Made by a program: the position numbers and the translations under genes. From Chionoecetes opilio (taxonomy: Eukaryota; Arthropoda; Malacostraca; Decapoda; Majidae), in the NCBI GenBank assembly GCA_016584305.1, contig JACEEZ010016272.1, positions 253,501 through 317,500 of the forward strand: 64,000 nucleotides of DNA, in the 5' to 3' direction. Positions 24,610-40,865 of the stretch are shown in pieces. The notes beneath the pieces were generated by a model that saw only the letters and a program-made list of their open reading frames with translations, had not been told where the DNA came from and made no database searches. Within the stretch, counting starts at the first letter, position 1, and every line of letters begins with the position of its first letter.

Positions 24610-25190
24610 TATGCAGTTTCAACCAATACTCCCTATTGAGCAATACTCTCCTGGTCCTGACATAACTCAGGGGGCTGCACCCCACATCCCCCCCTTAACC
24701 TAACCTGGGCATTGAGTACGTAACCTAACCTCACTGGGGGGGGGGGGGGTTGGCCCCCCAGACCCCCCTAGTGTTATTTTTCATTTCCGACGGCTGTTGT
24801 ATGGGTTAGAAATATTCCTTATGATGAGAATAAAACGTTCAGGAAACTTGAAACCACCGATCGTGTATTGGTTTAAACTGCACTTATACCGATGATAATA
24901 TGTAGTATTCTAAACACAAAGTCCATAAACATTACTGAATTACAATCCAGTATGAATTAAAAATACCACAATTAAGACTTAGCCTTAAACTTTAAATCAG
25001 TTGCAGCCTAATTGATATAAGCACAAGTATAATGGACCTGTTTACTCACACCTAAAACATGGAGTATTATGAAGCTTTGGATGCAATATTGGCTACATAT
25101 CACTGTACTCATATTCTTTTTGTTGAGAAATGCACCATAAATTAAATATGTTTTTTTTTTTGGCCAAAATATCACAACACGGCGGAACGC
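24610..25190. other. No gene seen
   Basis: Contains AACCTAACCT telomere-like words (24690-24735) and a G run. The rest is AT-rich with no coding sequence recognised. Confidence 0.5.
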
Positions 25191-25193
25191 GCT

Positions 25194-25293
25194 CTGATTG
25201 GTTGTGACATAGTAGGTGAACAGTCTCAGATCTCGCCTGATCAGCTGATCGACTTGTATAGGCTCAGCAGACCGCAGTACCTATCCATTCAAC
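25194..25293 (+). promoter_or_regulatory. Possible promoter and 5' UTR of THAP gene 2
   Basis: A reverse CCAAT box (TGATTGGTT) sits about 95 bases upstream of the ATG at 25294, in a locally GC-richer patch. No TATA box is evident. Purely inferential. Confidence 0.3.
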
Positions 25294-25494
25294 ATGTCCC
25301 AGACAAAAAGAACATTATGCTTGTTTTGTGCCAATGTGCAGGAACACCACAATTAAAACTCCAGAGAAAGTGTTCATAACTATGCCTAAAGACAAGAAAA
25401 AGAGGAAACAATGGTGGATGTCTGCAAGGCGTGATTTTTCGATGAAGGAAAATTCATACTATTGCTGTGAAGACCATTTTGATGTATTATTAAT
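25294..25494 (+). pseudogene. THAP zinc-finger first-exon-like sequence (2)
   Basis: Translation contains CFVPMCRN, TPEKVFITMPKDKKKRKQWW, ARRDFSMKENSYYCCEDHFD, which has the C-x4-C, W and C-x2-HF layout of a THAP domain. The ATG at 25294 (MSQTKRT) is one frame away from the domain, so a single-base indel near 25320 seems to have broken it (or is a sequencing error). A donor-like GTATGT at 25495 would end the exon. Downstream exons were not found. It could be a host transcription-factor gene or a P-like transposon remnant. Confidence 0.55.
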
Positions 25495-25499
25495 GTATG

Positions 25500-25990
25500 T
25501 ACACACTGTACTTGTGCATGGATAAGTAACTTGCAAATGATATGTAGCTGTGGGGCTTTAGCTGAGCTGTGATAAGTTGCGGGAGTGGTATGCACTATGC
25601 AAGGCTTTTGAGGTAGGGATGAGACAGGCTGGGTTTTTCATGTTATGTAAACAACATGCAGTGAGTTAGGTAAAATTCTAGAGTCCTTTCCCGCCCTTAT
25701 TAGAGTGTTTTTTCCTCCAGACCTTCACAGATCCCTTCAGATACCTCTAAAATGTAATTATAAAGTGGGGGAGAGATGCCCCCTTCACCCCCTTCCCCTC
25801 CTTAACGACCCCCCTGGACCCCTCAAAAATATAATGTTTAATATTACTAATCTAACCTCACTATAACCTAACCTAACCTAATCTCACTAATAACCTCATA
25901 GCGAGACCCCGCCCCCCAAAAAAAATTTATTACTAACCTAACGTACCCTTGTAAAATTTTAGTTATATTTTACTAACCTAACTAACCTTA
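25500..25990. other. No gene seen; AACCTAACCT-rich
   Basis: Unique-looking sequence with several interspersed AACCTAACCT words at 25850-25995. Confidence 0.5.
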
Positions 25991-25992
25991 CT

Positions 25993-26582
25993 AACTTGCA
26001 TTACCCCTACTACCGCAAGATGACCAGTAATCCTCCTTCAAGTGATGTAGTAGGTATTCACTGTGTTTGTGAATATATAAGTTGTAGTTTATAAGGAAAA
26101 AGTGGATAGACAGGGATAAGTGGCCCGTGACACTAGGCAAGTGATTATTTCTGGGATCGGCATTCCTTATAGGGAGCTTAAATGAACCTGCAATGGCATG
26201 TACAGATAGACAAACTCATAGAGGAACAGGTAGAAATGTATGGTTAGTAAAGGTTGTAGTGGTGACGAAGTGGTGAGTAGAGTGGCGAAGGGTGTATGTT
26301 TTGCTTATGTGGGGAAAGAAAGCCATACATTTCTACCTGTTCCTCTATGAGTTCGTCTATCTGTCTAGCTGTACATGTCATTGCAGGTTCATTTAAGTTC
26401 CCTATAAGGAATGCCGATCCCAGAAGTAATCACTTGCCATGTCACGGGCCTACTTATCCCTGTTTATCCACTTTTTCCTTATAAACTACAACTTACATAT
26501 TCATAAACACAGTAAATACCTACTACATCACTTGAAGGAGGATTACTGGTCATCTTGCGGTAGTATGGGTAATGTAAGTTGG
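25993..26582. repeat. Large inverted repeat (foldback), ~250-bp arms
   Basis: 25993-26245 and 26322-26582 are inverted copies with about 90% identity by eye (for example ACCAGTAATCCTCCTTCAAG on the left versus CTTGAAGGAGGATTACTGGT on the right). The unpaired centre is about 76 bases. No transposase and no clear flanking duplication are seen. Confidence 0.85.
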
Positions 26583-27298
26583 TGTAGTAGTAGGTAGTAC
26601 ATATAGTAGCGGCCGCTTCACAGCTGTTTTGCTCTGTTGTCTGTACACTGTTGTCGTCACAACATGGCGCCAGTCGTTTTAGAGCGTATAAATTTTCCTG
26701 TACTTAAATTGGCTGTATCATTAGGAGCTTTAAAGGGGAGCTGGATAGGTTCATGGATGGGGATGAAAGGTGGATGTAGGTAGTGTTAGGTGACAGGAAC
26801 TACCACGTGTAGGCCTCGCGGCCTCTTGTAGCTTCCTTATTTTCTTATGTTCTTCTTATCATCAAAAATACTGTTCACATAGAAAAATCAACATCACTGC
26901 CCAACTATATGAGGCTCGAAGATTTCAAATCTATCGTTACCTCAAGTAGAGTAAATGGGTCCATTGCCATTGCACAGGTTTGAGATGATACTGGCTAAGT
27001 TATCCATGAGGATTAAAGTATGGTATATTACACCAATGTTTCTAAAATTTCCATGAAAATAATAAATCACCAAACCTCATTTTTGCAATCATGCTATTTT
27101 TTTTAGGGATTCTTATTCTGTCTATAAACCTGTACCCAAGGTTCCTTATCACAGTGTCCAGTCTCCCTATGTTCTTATATATCAATGTGGTCGTGCATGT
27201 CTCTGCCAATCCAGTGTCCAAGCTATTTATGCGAGTTAATCACATCTAGGTTTGCACCATCTAGGAGGATTTTTCCAAAATTTCCGTGTTTATATATT

Positions 27299-27300
<2 letters not shown>
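26583..27300. other. No gene seen; LINE tail at 26730-26860
   Basis: 26730-26860 (GGGAGCTGGATAGGTTCATG ... GCCTCTTGTAGCTTCCTTAT) resembles a LINE 3' end and recurs reversed at 21205-21260. The rest is unassigned. Confidence 0.4.
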
Positions 27301-27480
<180 letters not shown>

Positions 27481-27484
27481 CGGC

Positions 27485-27790
27485 AATTTATTTAGTTAAC
27501 GCTAATTTATGCATGGTACTACTGCATTTATCAGAAAACGAAATATATCAATGGAAAGCTAATAAAATTCCGCTTCTATTGATATGTTCCATTTTATAAG
27601 TTGTCCCACAAAGTTTTACATGACGACGAGTTTAAGTGAATTTTAAGTTCATGCATATTTCTTCAGAATCTCATAATGACCTTTATGTAATGTGTTTTAC
27701 TATGTTTTATGTGATAATCTTATAGAACAAACATTTCCGAAGATAACAGTATATCCTTTATACATGTATAACATGATATACTGCGGGGTA
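27485..27790 (+). repeat. Single decayed arm of the 7-bp-TSD foldback family
   Basis: From TTTAGTTAACGCTAATTTAT through CAATGGAAAGCTAATAAAAT to AACAAACATTTCCGAAGATA it follows the right arm of the elements at 45562-46516 and 47061-48131 with many substitutions. Its left arm is replaced by the microsatellites. Confidence 0.65.
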
Positions 27791-27902
27791 ATGCCTTGAG
27801 ATCTTCCCCGGTCTAGAGTGAATAAATAGAGAGGCCCTAGCAGCAAGATGGCGCCCATAAATCGAGTTGCTGCTGCTCTATTATTCAAGTTACTCTACTT
27901 CA

Positions 27903-27938
27903 ACCTACAGGCGCTATAGGCTCCAATAAAAAAAAAAT
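27903..27938 (+). mobile_element. SINE 3' tail fragment
   Basis: CCTACAGGCGCTATAGGC followed by an A-rich run equals the 3' end of the SINE at 40866-41199 (read on the minus strand). Confidence 0.5.
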
Positions 27939-27939
27939 G

Positions 27940-29557
<1,618 letters not shown>

Positions 29558-29565
29558 TATATATA

Positions 29566-32384
<2,819 letters not shown>

Positions 32385-33170
32385 CAGGGAGGTCCCGTTA
32401 TATGAGCATTCGGTATACGAGAATCCAATGATACGAGATGTGTAAATTAGGGTCTATTTTCAATATACGAGATCGAAAATCCAATGATACGATTCTAATT
32501 CAAACTGGGGTGAGTAAAATTATCAAGTTCAAAATGCGCGCCCTACCACTCCCAGGCTGGAGAAAGGGGGATTTGGTTGACCCCAGTGAGGTCACCCCTA
32601 GCAAGCTGTGACCTGAAGGGTAATTAAGCATATGGCGCGGCCTGACATTTAGGGGTAATTAGCAGGTGTGCGGCCCCAACCTTGGGACCGCAGTCAGGTC
32701 ACCCCTAGCAAGGCGTGACCTGAAGGGTAATTAAGCATATGGCAAGGTCTGATCTTTAGGGGTAATTAGTCAGGTGTGCAGCCCCAACCTTGGGACCGCT
32801 ACACTACCCTCTCTTGTATCACTCGGCGTCCCCTACATTACAACGTCTTTTTTGCTTGTTATGCATGTTTTATGTTTAATTAATGTGCAGTTATGTTATT
32901 TTGTGTGCTATTTTCTCTTTCAGAATGCTTTTTCTACAGAATAGGTAGTACAGTGTGGGTAATATAGACGCTGTGTGTTTGTTGTGTTTGCTATAGTTTA
33001 TTTTACCTTGAAAAACATGTCTTTTTTTTTTTATCTTTTTTTTTTTTAATTGATGGGGTCCTGGAACCAAACCTATATTTTACCATTAGTTATGTGTTTC
33101 GTTATACGAGATTTCGCTTTACGAGTATGCCAGGTGGAACCTAACTGCTCGTATCTTCGGGACCTCCCTG
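32385..33170. mobile_element. Tigger MITE family A, copy 6 (reverse)
   Basis: CAGGGAGGTCCCGTTATATG left end and the standard right end, TA-bordered, very close to copy 4 throughout including the two GCCCCAACCTTGGGACCG units. Confidence 0.85.
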
Positions 33171-33180
33171 TATATATATA

Positions 33181-33891
33181 CAGTCAAACCTCGATATAAC
33201 GGACTAAAGACGGGGAGGAGGACTCTGTTATAGCCGATTGTCCGTTATAGTGAGGGTATTTTCCCAAGGGGGGAAAAATATATGAAAAAACCAGAATAAT
33301 TGTGAAATAAATGAGAAATAATTACAAACACAACCAGACTGTGTAGCTATGTTGGGAGGTAAACAGTGACTGGCACTACATGCTGAATTTGGTCCGCTCC
33401 TACACGTGAAATAAATGAGAAATAATCACAAACACAACCAGAACGTGTAGCTAGTCAAGCTCAAGCTCTAGTGAAAGGTAAACAAATTACTACGAGCCAG
33501 ATTCAGCCGTGGCTTCCAAAGGTATTGCTTATTATCGTGACTAATGCTCATTATTATGTATATTATATGGTTGTGAACTGCAGTTCTATACACGTGTCAC
33601 TATTTAGGTCAGTGTAGCACTGCGTGTCGCCTTAGATAAGGGTGATTTAGGGTGTTGAGGTGACAGGGAGACGTAGCAGCGGCCACGCCATAACACTAAT
33701 AGTCACTATTTTAAACAATACACACCTTCTACCACTAAATCACTAGCAACACAGGCTCCTTCCTTATAATATTATATCTTAATATGTGATACATCAAAAC
33801 TCCTTAAAACCCAAGCATTCTAAAATAAAATGAGAAAATAATACAATAATGTTGAGTTGACAATTCGAGCGGCGATAAGCGGTCTAATATG

Positions 33892-33934
<43 letters not shown>

Positions 33935-33999
33935 CGCAAATGGAGTCCGTTATTTCCGATGTCCGTTACATCGAGGTCCGTTATATCGAGGTTTGACTG
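33181..33999. mobile_element. Tigger MITE family B, copy 2
   Basis: Ends and interior are nearly identical to 13363-14165; the main difference is a longer A run at about 33891-33931. TA-bordered on both sides. Confidence 0.9.
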
Positions 34000-34001
34000 T
34001 A

Positions 34002-35060
34002 TATACAGTAAATACATATCATCATCTTTCTGTTTGATGTCAGATTATCCCATGATGTCTTATGAGGTTAGACGGTTGATGATACACTTCCAATTCTATT
34101 GTCGGTGTTCCATCATTTGAATTTGTGGCATGAGTTTTACACATCGGATGCTCTTCCTGGCAGGCAACCCCAATTTTCAGCTGAGGGCCGAGTTGGATTG
34201 CCTACCATGGCTAACGAGCCTCGGCTACCTGCCCGGGTTTGTCGTCAGAGTTGTCCCTCTCCTACCGTAGATAACACTTTAGTCGCCAGCTGCAATAATG
34301 CAGGGATGTCAACAAGAAAAAAAAAAAACTCTGAAATAAAATAATAAGGTGACCAACTCATCCGAGCGCAGCGAGGCTGACCGAACCATGGCGAGGGAAC
34401 CTATCAGCTTGGGGTTCGGGGGGCGCAGTAAGCCCCCCAAGATTTTTTGTAAATTTCATGCTCTGAGAAAGCTTCTGAGAGGTCCTTGGATCTATAATAA
34501 TTTCTGGTCTCAATTTTGTCTGTTTTTGTGTCCACAATTTGTGTATATGTATATATCTCTGGCCATACTATATTGAGTATATACCCTCTGGCCAATCTGG
34601 CTTGCCTCCTGCTGTGGCATCCCTGCATTGAACTCTCCAGGCCTGGAGCCTGCAAACTTGACACAGTGAGGGCAGTGTGCCAATCGATACCAGACCCCTG
34701 GATCACCAGAGCTATCTCACCTGGCTGTGGCTGCTGTAATCCACCCCCAACATACTGGCTGTGGGCTGCTGTATTCCACCCCCAACATACTGCCTCCTGA
34801 GCAAACTTGTAGCAGTGGAGTCAGGAGATATCGGCAGCCTAGTATTAACTTCCCGCTAGGCAGCCAAAAAATGTTTTATGGTCTGTGCTGGATCAGTGGC
34901 CAGGGTCAGGTTCGGCTGTGGGCTAGGCAACTATGTACACCCCCCCCAAAACAAATTTAAACCCGAATCTACACGATTCACAGAAATGACCCAGCTGGCA
35001 ATAAAATACTCGGAAATCCGCAAATCCGCGGAAAATTGACATCCCTGATAATGTCGCCAG
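34002..35060. other. No gene seen; scraps of repeats
   Basis: Holds a CGGATGCTCTTCCTGGCAGG word common in LINE 3' regions (34146) and a short direct duplication CCACCCCCAACATACTG (34740 and 34782). Nothing coding is recognised. Confidence 0.45.
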
Positions 35061-35437
35061 GTGCCAAAAATTACAAATTATAGCATCACTACTGATTTGT
35101 ATGTGCCACTGAAGATGATGCACAGTAGTTTATATCATGACTGTATAATCTACCCTGTTTCAGTGTTGTTTTATGCTTTGTATCTGCAAGTATATACGGT
35201 TTCAAATTTCGCTATTCGGTTTTTTTTCACGCGACGACGACAGCGGCAGCACACTCAGAACATAAACACTAATTGGGGATCTTAGTGTAGGTCGCCACTC
35301 TGGTGATATTTTTGTAATTTGTTCATTTATAGCCATAATATGACACATGACAACATGACAACATGACAACACAAAATGACACAGACTCTCCAGATAGCCC
35401 CTTTTAACTTTCCTGAAATCATGGATGTTGAAATGTA
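35061..35437 (+). repeat. Family D fragment, target of family E copy 2
   Basis: Reverse complement of about 61780-62110 (shared GCGACGACGACAG and TATACGGTTTCAAATTTCGC). Ends at AAATGTA, where the family E element begins. Confidence 0.7.
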
Positions 35438-35669
35438 CCGTATTTGCCGGTGCATAAGACGCAGTTTTTTTCCAAGAAAGGGAATGCAAAATTCACCCTG
35501 CGCGGCCTGCGTCTAATTCGGCCATATTACTAATGAGAGGTCGGGCAGACAATGCAGAATGGCCGTTGATGTATTACTAAGGGGTCTCAAGTAATCTGTG
35601 TTGAGCAGTAGACCACTGAACACAAATTTGTAACTGTGTTACTAATAATATCAACAGTAATGCATAATA

Positions 35670-36664
35670 CAGGGAAGTCCCGAAGATACGAGCAGTTAGG
35701 TTCCACCTGGCATACTCGTAAAGCAAAATCTCGTATAATGAAACACATAACTAATGGTAAAATATAGGTTTGGTTCCAGGTCCCCATCAATTAAAAAAAA
35801 AAAAAAGAAAAAAAAAGACATGTTTTTCAAGCTAAAATAAACTATAGCAAACACAACAAACACACAGCATCTATATTACCCACACTGTACTACCTATTCT
35901 GTAGAAAAAGCATTCTGAAAGAGAAAATAGCACACAAAATAACATAACTGCACATTAATTAAACATAAAACATGCATAACACTCACAAGTGGTAATGTTG
36001 TGTGGGGAGACAGGAAGCTGGCACGTAGCCAGCTGAGAGTCCCTGTTTTCTCTCTCCGAGGCTCGAGAGTAAACCGCGGTGACTGCGTTTGCAGGGATGA
36101 CTGGGTTAGAGTTCTTCCTCCTCCCCTTGATCACTTGGGGAAGAGGAAAGATCCTCGGTGCTGGCCCTGGATTGGGTCTGGCTGTGCTGGATTGTGCAAG
36201 GCACAATACATACAAGCAAAAAAGACGTTGTGTGTACTGTTGGGGACGCCGCGTGATACAATAGACTCGAGAGGGTAGGGTAGGTAAGGGACAAGGGAGG
36301 GATGCGCAGACCTCTTCCACTGCCCACAAACTCATCTCTGCGCATCTGAATCATTGTACATCGTCCAGGGATGTGAATTTTTGTAGGCCACATTGCGTAC
36401 CAAGCCACTAGAATTATCATATTTTCAGATTGATTATCGTACAACCTTAGGTAAAATCATATACTGTAGTCAGTAAATTACTTTATAATTTTAGTAAATA
36501 ACTTGTAATTTACTTTAGTAAATAACTTGGTAATTTTGCTCACCCCAGTTTGAATGTCGTAGCATTGGATTTTTGATCTCGTATATTGAAAATAGACCCT
36601 AATTTACACATCTCCTATCATCGAATTCTCGTATACCGAATGCTTGTATAACGGGACTTCCCTG
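35670..36664. mobile_element. Tigger MITE family A, copy 7
   Basis: CAGGGAAGTCCCGAAG left end and ATAACGGGACTTCCCTG right end, TA-bordered. Nested inside family E copy 2. A ~230-base insert with no recognised identity lies at 35980-36210. Confidence 0.85.
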
Positions 36665-36899
36665 TACCAAGAAAAAGTTGGAGTTTAAGAGAAAACAAGA
36701 GGTAGGGCAACAAGGTTGTGGTTTCTGCTGCCAAGATGGCCGTCATATGTAAACATCACCCCCCTCCCGCAGTACGCTGCCGCTCTCCACTGTAAATGGA
36801 TGGGAGACAGGGTAGGCCTTTATACCACCTCGATCCCTCAATCTTCACCCCTGTATCTATGGATAAGGAAATTGTAAACTGTAACTGGAAAGAGTGCTA

Positions 36900-37130
36900 G
36901 TAAAAAGGCTGCAAAGGTACCTGTAGATGGGACAGAAGCCTTCCACACATCACACCAAGACCAAGACCCATCACGGCGCCACAGCATCATCCGCCTCAAG
37001 GCCGAATCACAACATACCATCATGCCTTGACCTGTACCTTCCGGAGGAAGACTAATCAACCCTCGCGACTGTGATAGATTCACAGGTGTAAACCATGGTG
37101 AATATCTTTGATCCTGACATCGGTGCCCTT
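36900..37130 (+). repeat. Decayed LINE 3' fragment
   Basis: Ends with CTTCCGGAGGAAGAC and CTGTGATAGATTCACAGG, like other zinc-finger LINE 3' ends. Its left part pairs in reverse with 3057-3215. Confidence 0.5.
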
Positions 37131-37889
37131 CAACAATAACAAAAAGGTAGAAATGGTTACCTTACAGTGTAATATCTTGGTAATTTTTTGTTATTGGGTA
37201 ACCACCGATTTTGAGGCCGAAACTTGTTTTCCTGAATAGTTTTGGTGTGTTTTGAATTAATCTGGCTCGTTTTTGTCGGAAATCAATGTTTGTTTACATA
37301 TGTATGGGGGGGGGGTGCCCGCCCTGCCCCTCCAGGCCCGCCCCGTAAACATTGCTAAGTTTCACACTGCCAATGACATTAATATTAATTTGCGCCATGG
37401 GAAATGGGGCTCAAAATACACAGAATGAAGAAAGATACACGATAATGGAGGTAAGAATCCTAGGACTTTTGAAAGCCCACTACCGAAATAATACCATTAT
37501 CTTTACTGCAAATTTTCCACAAAGTCTAAACACATAGCAGAAAAGCAACAAAGGCATACTTACAACATTAAATCTAAGCTAAATGTCATAGGTAGATAAT
37601 ATTACAATATCAATTCGTGGATCATCCTGCAGTAAATGATGACTGATTTTGGTTACCCTACACATTCTCTTTACATTTTAACCAGTATAATTTTTCATTC
37701 ACATTCACTGCACTGCAAATATTGTATTTGGGTACATGCTCAAAATAATTTGTTTTCCCTTAAAAATCCTTTTTTATGATCTTTAAATAAATTTACAATA
37801 AGTAAATATGTCCTCAAAACACTAATAATTTTTTTTCTTCATAATATTTATCTAAAATACGGGTGCGTCTTATACGCCGGCAAATACGG
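37131..37889. other. Family E interior, no gene seen
   Basis: AT-rich. Short frames only (for example 37352-37537), without recognisable motifs. Confidence 0.5.
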
Positions 37890-37919
37890 TAAGTATTAAC
37901 GCGTCTCATCTAATATTGG

Positions 37920-38900
37920 TCAAGATGAATTCAATTTACAAACCTTGTTCAGACAGGATGCTATTCAGCACTACTATCCGGTCTTGTAAGTAACGCTTAC
38001 CATGGATGTTATTGTAGTGCATGTACCCTTTAAGTCATCAGAGATTTTTAGGCTTATCGGGTGAAACTTTTTCATTTTTCTATTAATCAGACATTTATAA
38101 CACAGGACTTACTATCATCTCTAGTTTTAGTGGCTGACGATCTGTCTCTATGCATCTGGCCAACTAGGGGATCTATTTACAGCTTCACTATTTGCCTTCC
38201 TTTCCTATTTCAGGTGGCATATGTGAATTTAATGTTTTTAAATACCTTTAATTACGTTCTATTAAATACGTCCAGCTGACGCATTTAGGCCATAAAAACA
38301 CTGATTCTTCAAATAATTTGTCATCAAGTGTTTCATGGGTATCAATATTTTTCTTTATGAGCGATCATCATGTGGCCGCCGTTTGCCATTCCTATCAACA
38401 GGTTTCTGGTCACTATGCAATTGTTGGTTTTTGTTATGCTTCCATGAAGCTTTTACAAGAAACGTCTCCACTCGATTGTTTCCACTCAAATCGCTTCAGA
38501 ATTTAATATTCTCTATAATATCTTTTGTTACTAATACCTTCTCTGACCTGTCGCAATTTGCCGCAGCTCTGGAGAACGCCTTGCCTAAACTCCATTGTTT
38601 TCTATACCAGTGTACTAAATCCTCATTTTAATATACCACCTTGTTGTTGTGTCAAGCGAGCTATCACGGTGTACAAGCATCTTTCACGTGGAAAAGCTCA
38701 ATCTTCACAGGTCTAAAGGTATTACACATTTTTGTAACATGGCTAGGAACATTTTCTTATGCTGCGTGGGCGCGCCTGGCGAGTGACCGAGCGATGTTAA
38801 GACAGGTATGGGTATGATAGGTATGGGTGTGGCATATTGTATTACTGGCTTTATCCAGTTGCATTACTGCTGGGTCAGCGATTGTTGAGAGGTCAATTGT
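37920..38900 (+). pseudogene. env: Second, more decayed env remnant
   Basis: Translations in several frames match the env at 182-1897: an IQHYYPVL segment with a following V-HVPFKS stretch corresponds to the HHYYPLV...VPFQS part (near 1040-1100), and VSGHYAIVGFC corresponds to VSGHFAVLLVC (near 1507). Past the coding part, the text GTGACCGAGCGATGTTAAG matches GTGACCGAGCGATATTAGG at about 1963. It is full of stops and frameshifts and lacks the upstream cleavage-site region. It is an old relative of the first copy. Confidence 0.65.
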
Positions 38901-38928
38901 CACGAACTGTATATAATATATATATATT

Positions 38929-40835
38929 TTTTTTTTTTTACATCACAAAGATGTACTGGCCAAGGGCACAACAAAAAGAGGTAACACAAAGCCCACTTAA
39001 TTGCCAGTCCCTATAAAGAAGACAGTAAGAGAATAAAGAAAGGGGTGGTCCAATTTAGTTGGGAGGTGTTTTGTCACTCTTCTCTTGAAAAGATTTAAGT
39101 CGTAGGAAGGTGGAAAAATAGAAACAGGAAGAGAGTTCCAGAGTTTACCAGTGAAAGGGGTGAAAGAGTAAAAATACTGATTAACTCTTGCATTAGGAAG
39201 ATGGACAGAATAGGGATGAGAATGAGTAAAAAGTCTTGTGCAGCGAGGCCGCGGGAGAGGGGGAGAGGCATGCAGTTAGCAAGTTCAGAAGAGCAGTGAG
39301 CACAAAAATAACGGTAGAAGATAACAAGAGAAGCAACATTGCGGCGGTGATTTAAAGATTGAAGACGGTCAGTCACAGGAGGGGAGTTGATGAGATGAAA
39401 AGATTTTGACTCGACCCTGTTTAGGAGAGCTGTATGAGTGGATTCCCCCCAAACATGTGAGACATACTCCATACATGGGCGGATAAGGCCCCTGTAGAGA
39501 GCAAGCACCTAGGAGGGAGAAAAAAAAGGACGCAAATGCCACAGGACACCTAACTTCTTAGAAGCTGTTTTAGCAAGAGATGAGATGTGAGATTTCCAGT
39601 TCAGATTTTTAGTAAAGGATAGTCCAAGAATGTTCATTGTAGAAGAGATAGTTGAGTGTCATTGAAGAAGAGGGGATAGTTATCTGGTAGGTTTTGTCGA
39701 GTAGATAGGTGAAGAAATTGGGTTTTTGAGGCATTGAACAAAACAAGGTTTGCTTTGCCCCAATCAGAAATTATAGAAAGATCAGAAGTTAGGCGCTCGG
39801 TGGCATCTCTCCGTGAATCACTTAGTTCCTGTTGAGTTGGACGTCTAATAAACGACGTTGAAAAATGCAGGGTAGAATCATCAGCATAGGAGTGGATAGG
39901 GCTGTGAGTTCGATTTAGAAGATCATTAATGAATAATAGAAAGAGAGTGGGTGATAGGACAGAACCCTGGGGAACACCACTATTGATAGATTTAGGAGAA
40001 GAACAATGTCCATCTACAGTAGCTGCAATAGAACGGTTTGAAAGGAAACTTAAGATGAAGGTACAGAGAGAAGGATAGAAACCGAATGAGGGTAGTTTGG
40101 AAATTAAAGATTTGTGCCAGACTCTATCAAAAGCTTTTGATATGTCAAGGGCAACAGCAAAAGTTTCATTGAAACCCCTAAAGGAGGATGACCAAGATTC
40201 AGTTAGGAAAGCTAGATCGCCAGTAGATCACCCTTTACGGAAACCGTACTGATGATCAGATAGAAGACTGTGAGCAGATAGATGCTTAAGAATCTTCTTA
40301 TTAAGTAGATTCAAATGCTTTAGAAAGGCAGAAAGTCAAAGCTATAGGACGGTAGTTTGAAGGATTAGAACGGTCACCCTTCTTAGGAACAGGGTGGATG
40401 TGAGCAAACTTCCAGCAAGAAGGAAAGGTGGAAGTAGATAGACAGAGATGGAAACGTTTGACCAGGCAGGGTGCAAGCACAGAAGCACAATTTTTGAGAA
40501 CAATAGGAGGGACTCTGTCAGGACCGTAAGCCTTCCGAGGATCTAGGCCAGAAAGGGCAAAGAAAACCTCATTATGAAGGGTCTTAATGACAGGCATAAT
40601 ATAGTCAGAGGGTGGAGAAGGAGGAACAAGCCTTTCATCAACCAGAGTGGAATTTTCAGCAAAGGTTTGAGCGAAGAGTTCAGCTTTAGAAATAGATGAG
40701 ACAGCTGTGGAGCCATCTGGGTGAAGCATAGGAGGGAAAAATGAAGAAGAAAAATTGTTAGAGATGTTATTAGCTAGATGCCAGAAGTCACGAGAGGAAT
40801 TCGATTCAAAAAGATTTCGACTTTTTCTATGAATA
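38929..40835 (-). mobile_element. CR1/Jockey-like LINE, second copy, 5'-truncated
   Basis: Same family as 15263-17465, in reverse, with its poly(A) end at 38929-38940. Open stretches at 40729-40301 and 39508-39095 cover AYGPDRVPPIVLKNC, VPKKGDRSNPSNYRPIAL and the C-terminal block. The YADD catalytic site is preserved near 39890. Frame breaks occur between these, so it is a pseudogene. Confidence 0.85.
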
Positions 40836-40865
40836 TATGTGTAATTATTATTATTATTATTATTA

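Larger units (their letters stand above)
35438..37889. mobile_element. Family E TIR element, copy 2
   Basis: CCGTATTTGCCGGTGCATAA and inverted CCGTATTTGCCGGCGTATAA ends, both followed by GACGCA, with TA borders. The joined flanks (GAAATG-TA-AGTATTAACG) equal the uninterrupted sequence at about 27993. It contains family A copy 7 (35670-36664) and a decayed LINE fragment (36900-37130). No transposase seen. Confidence 0.8.

Noticed and set aside
25993..26582. microRNA precursor
   Set aside because: Arms are far too long for a canonical pre-miRNA; a foldback element is a better fit.
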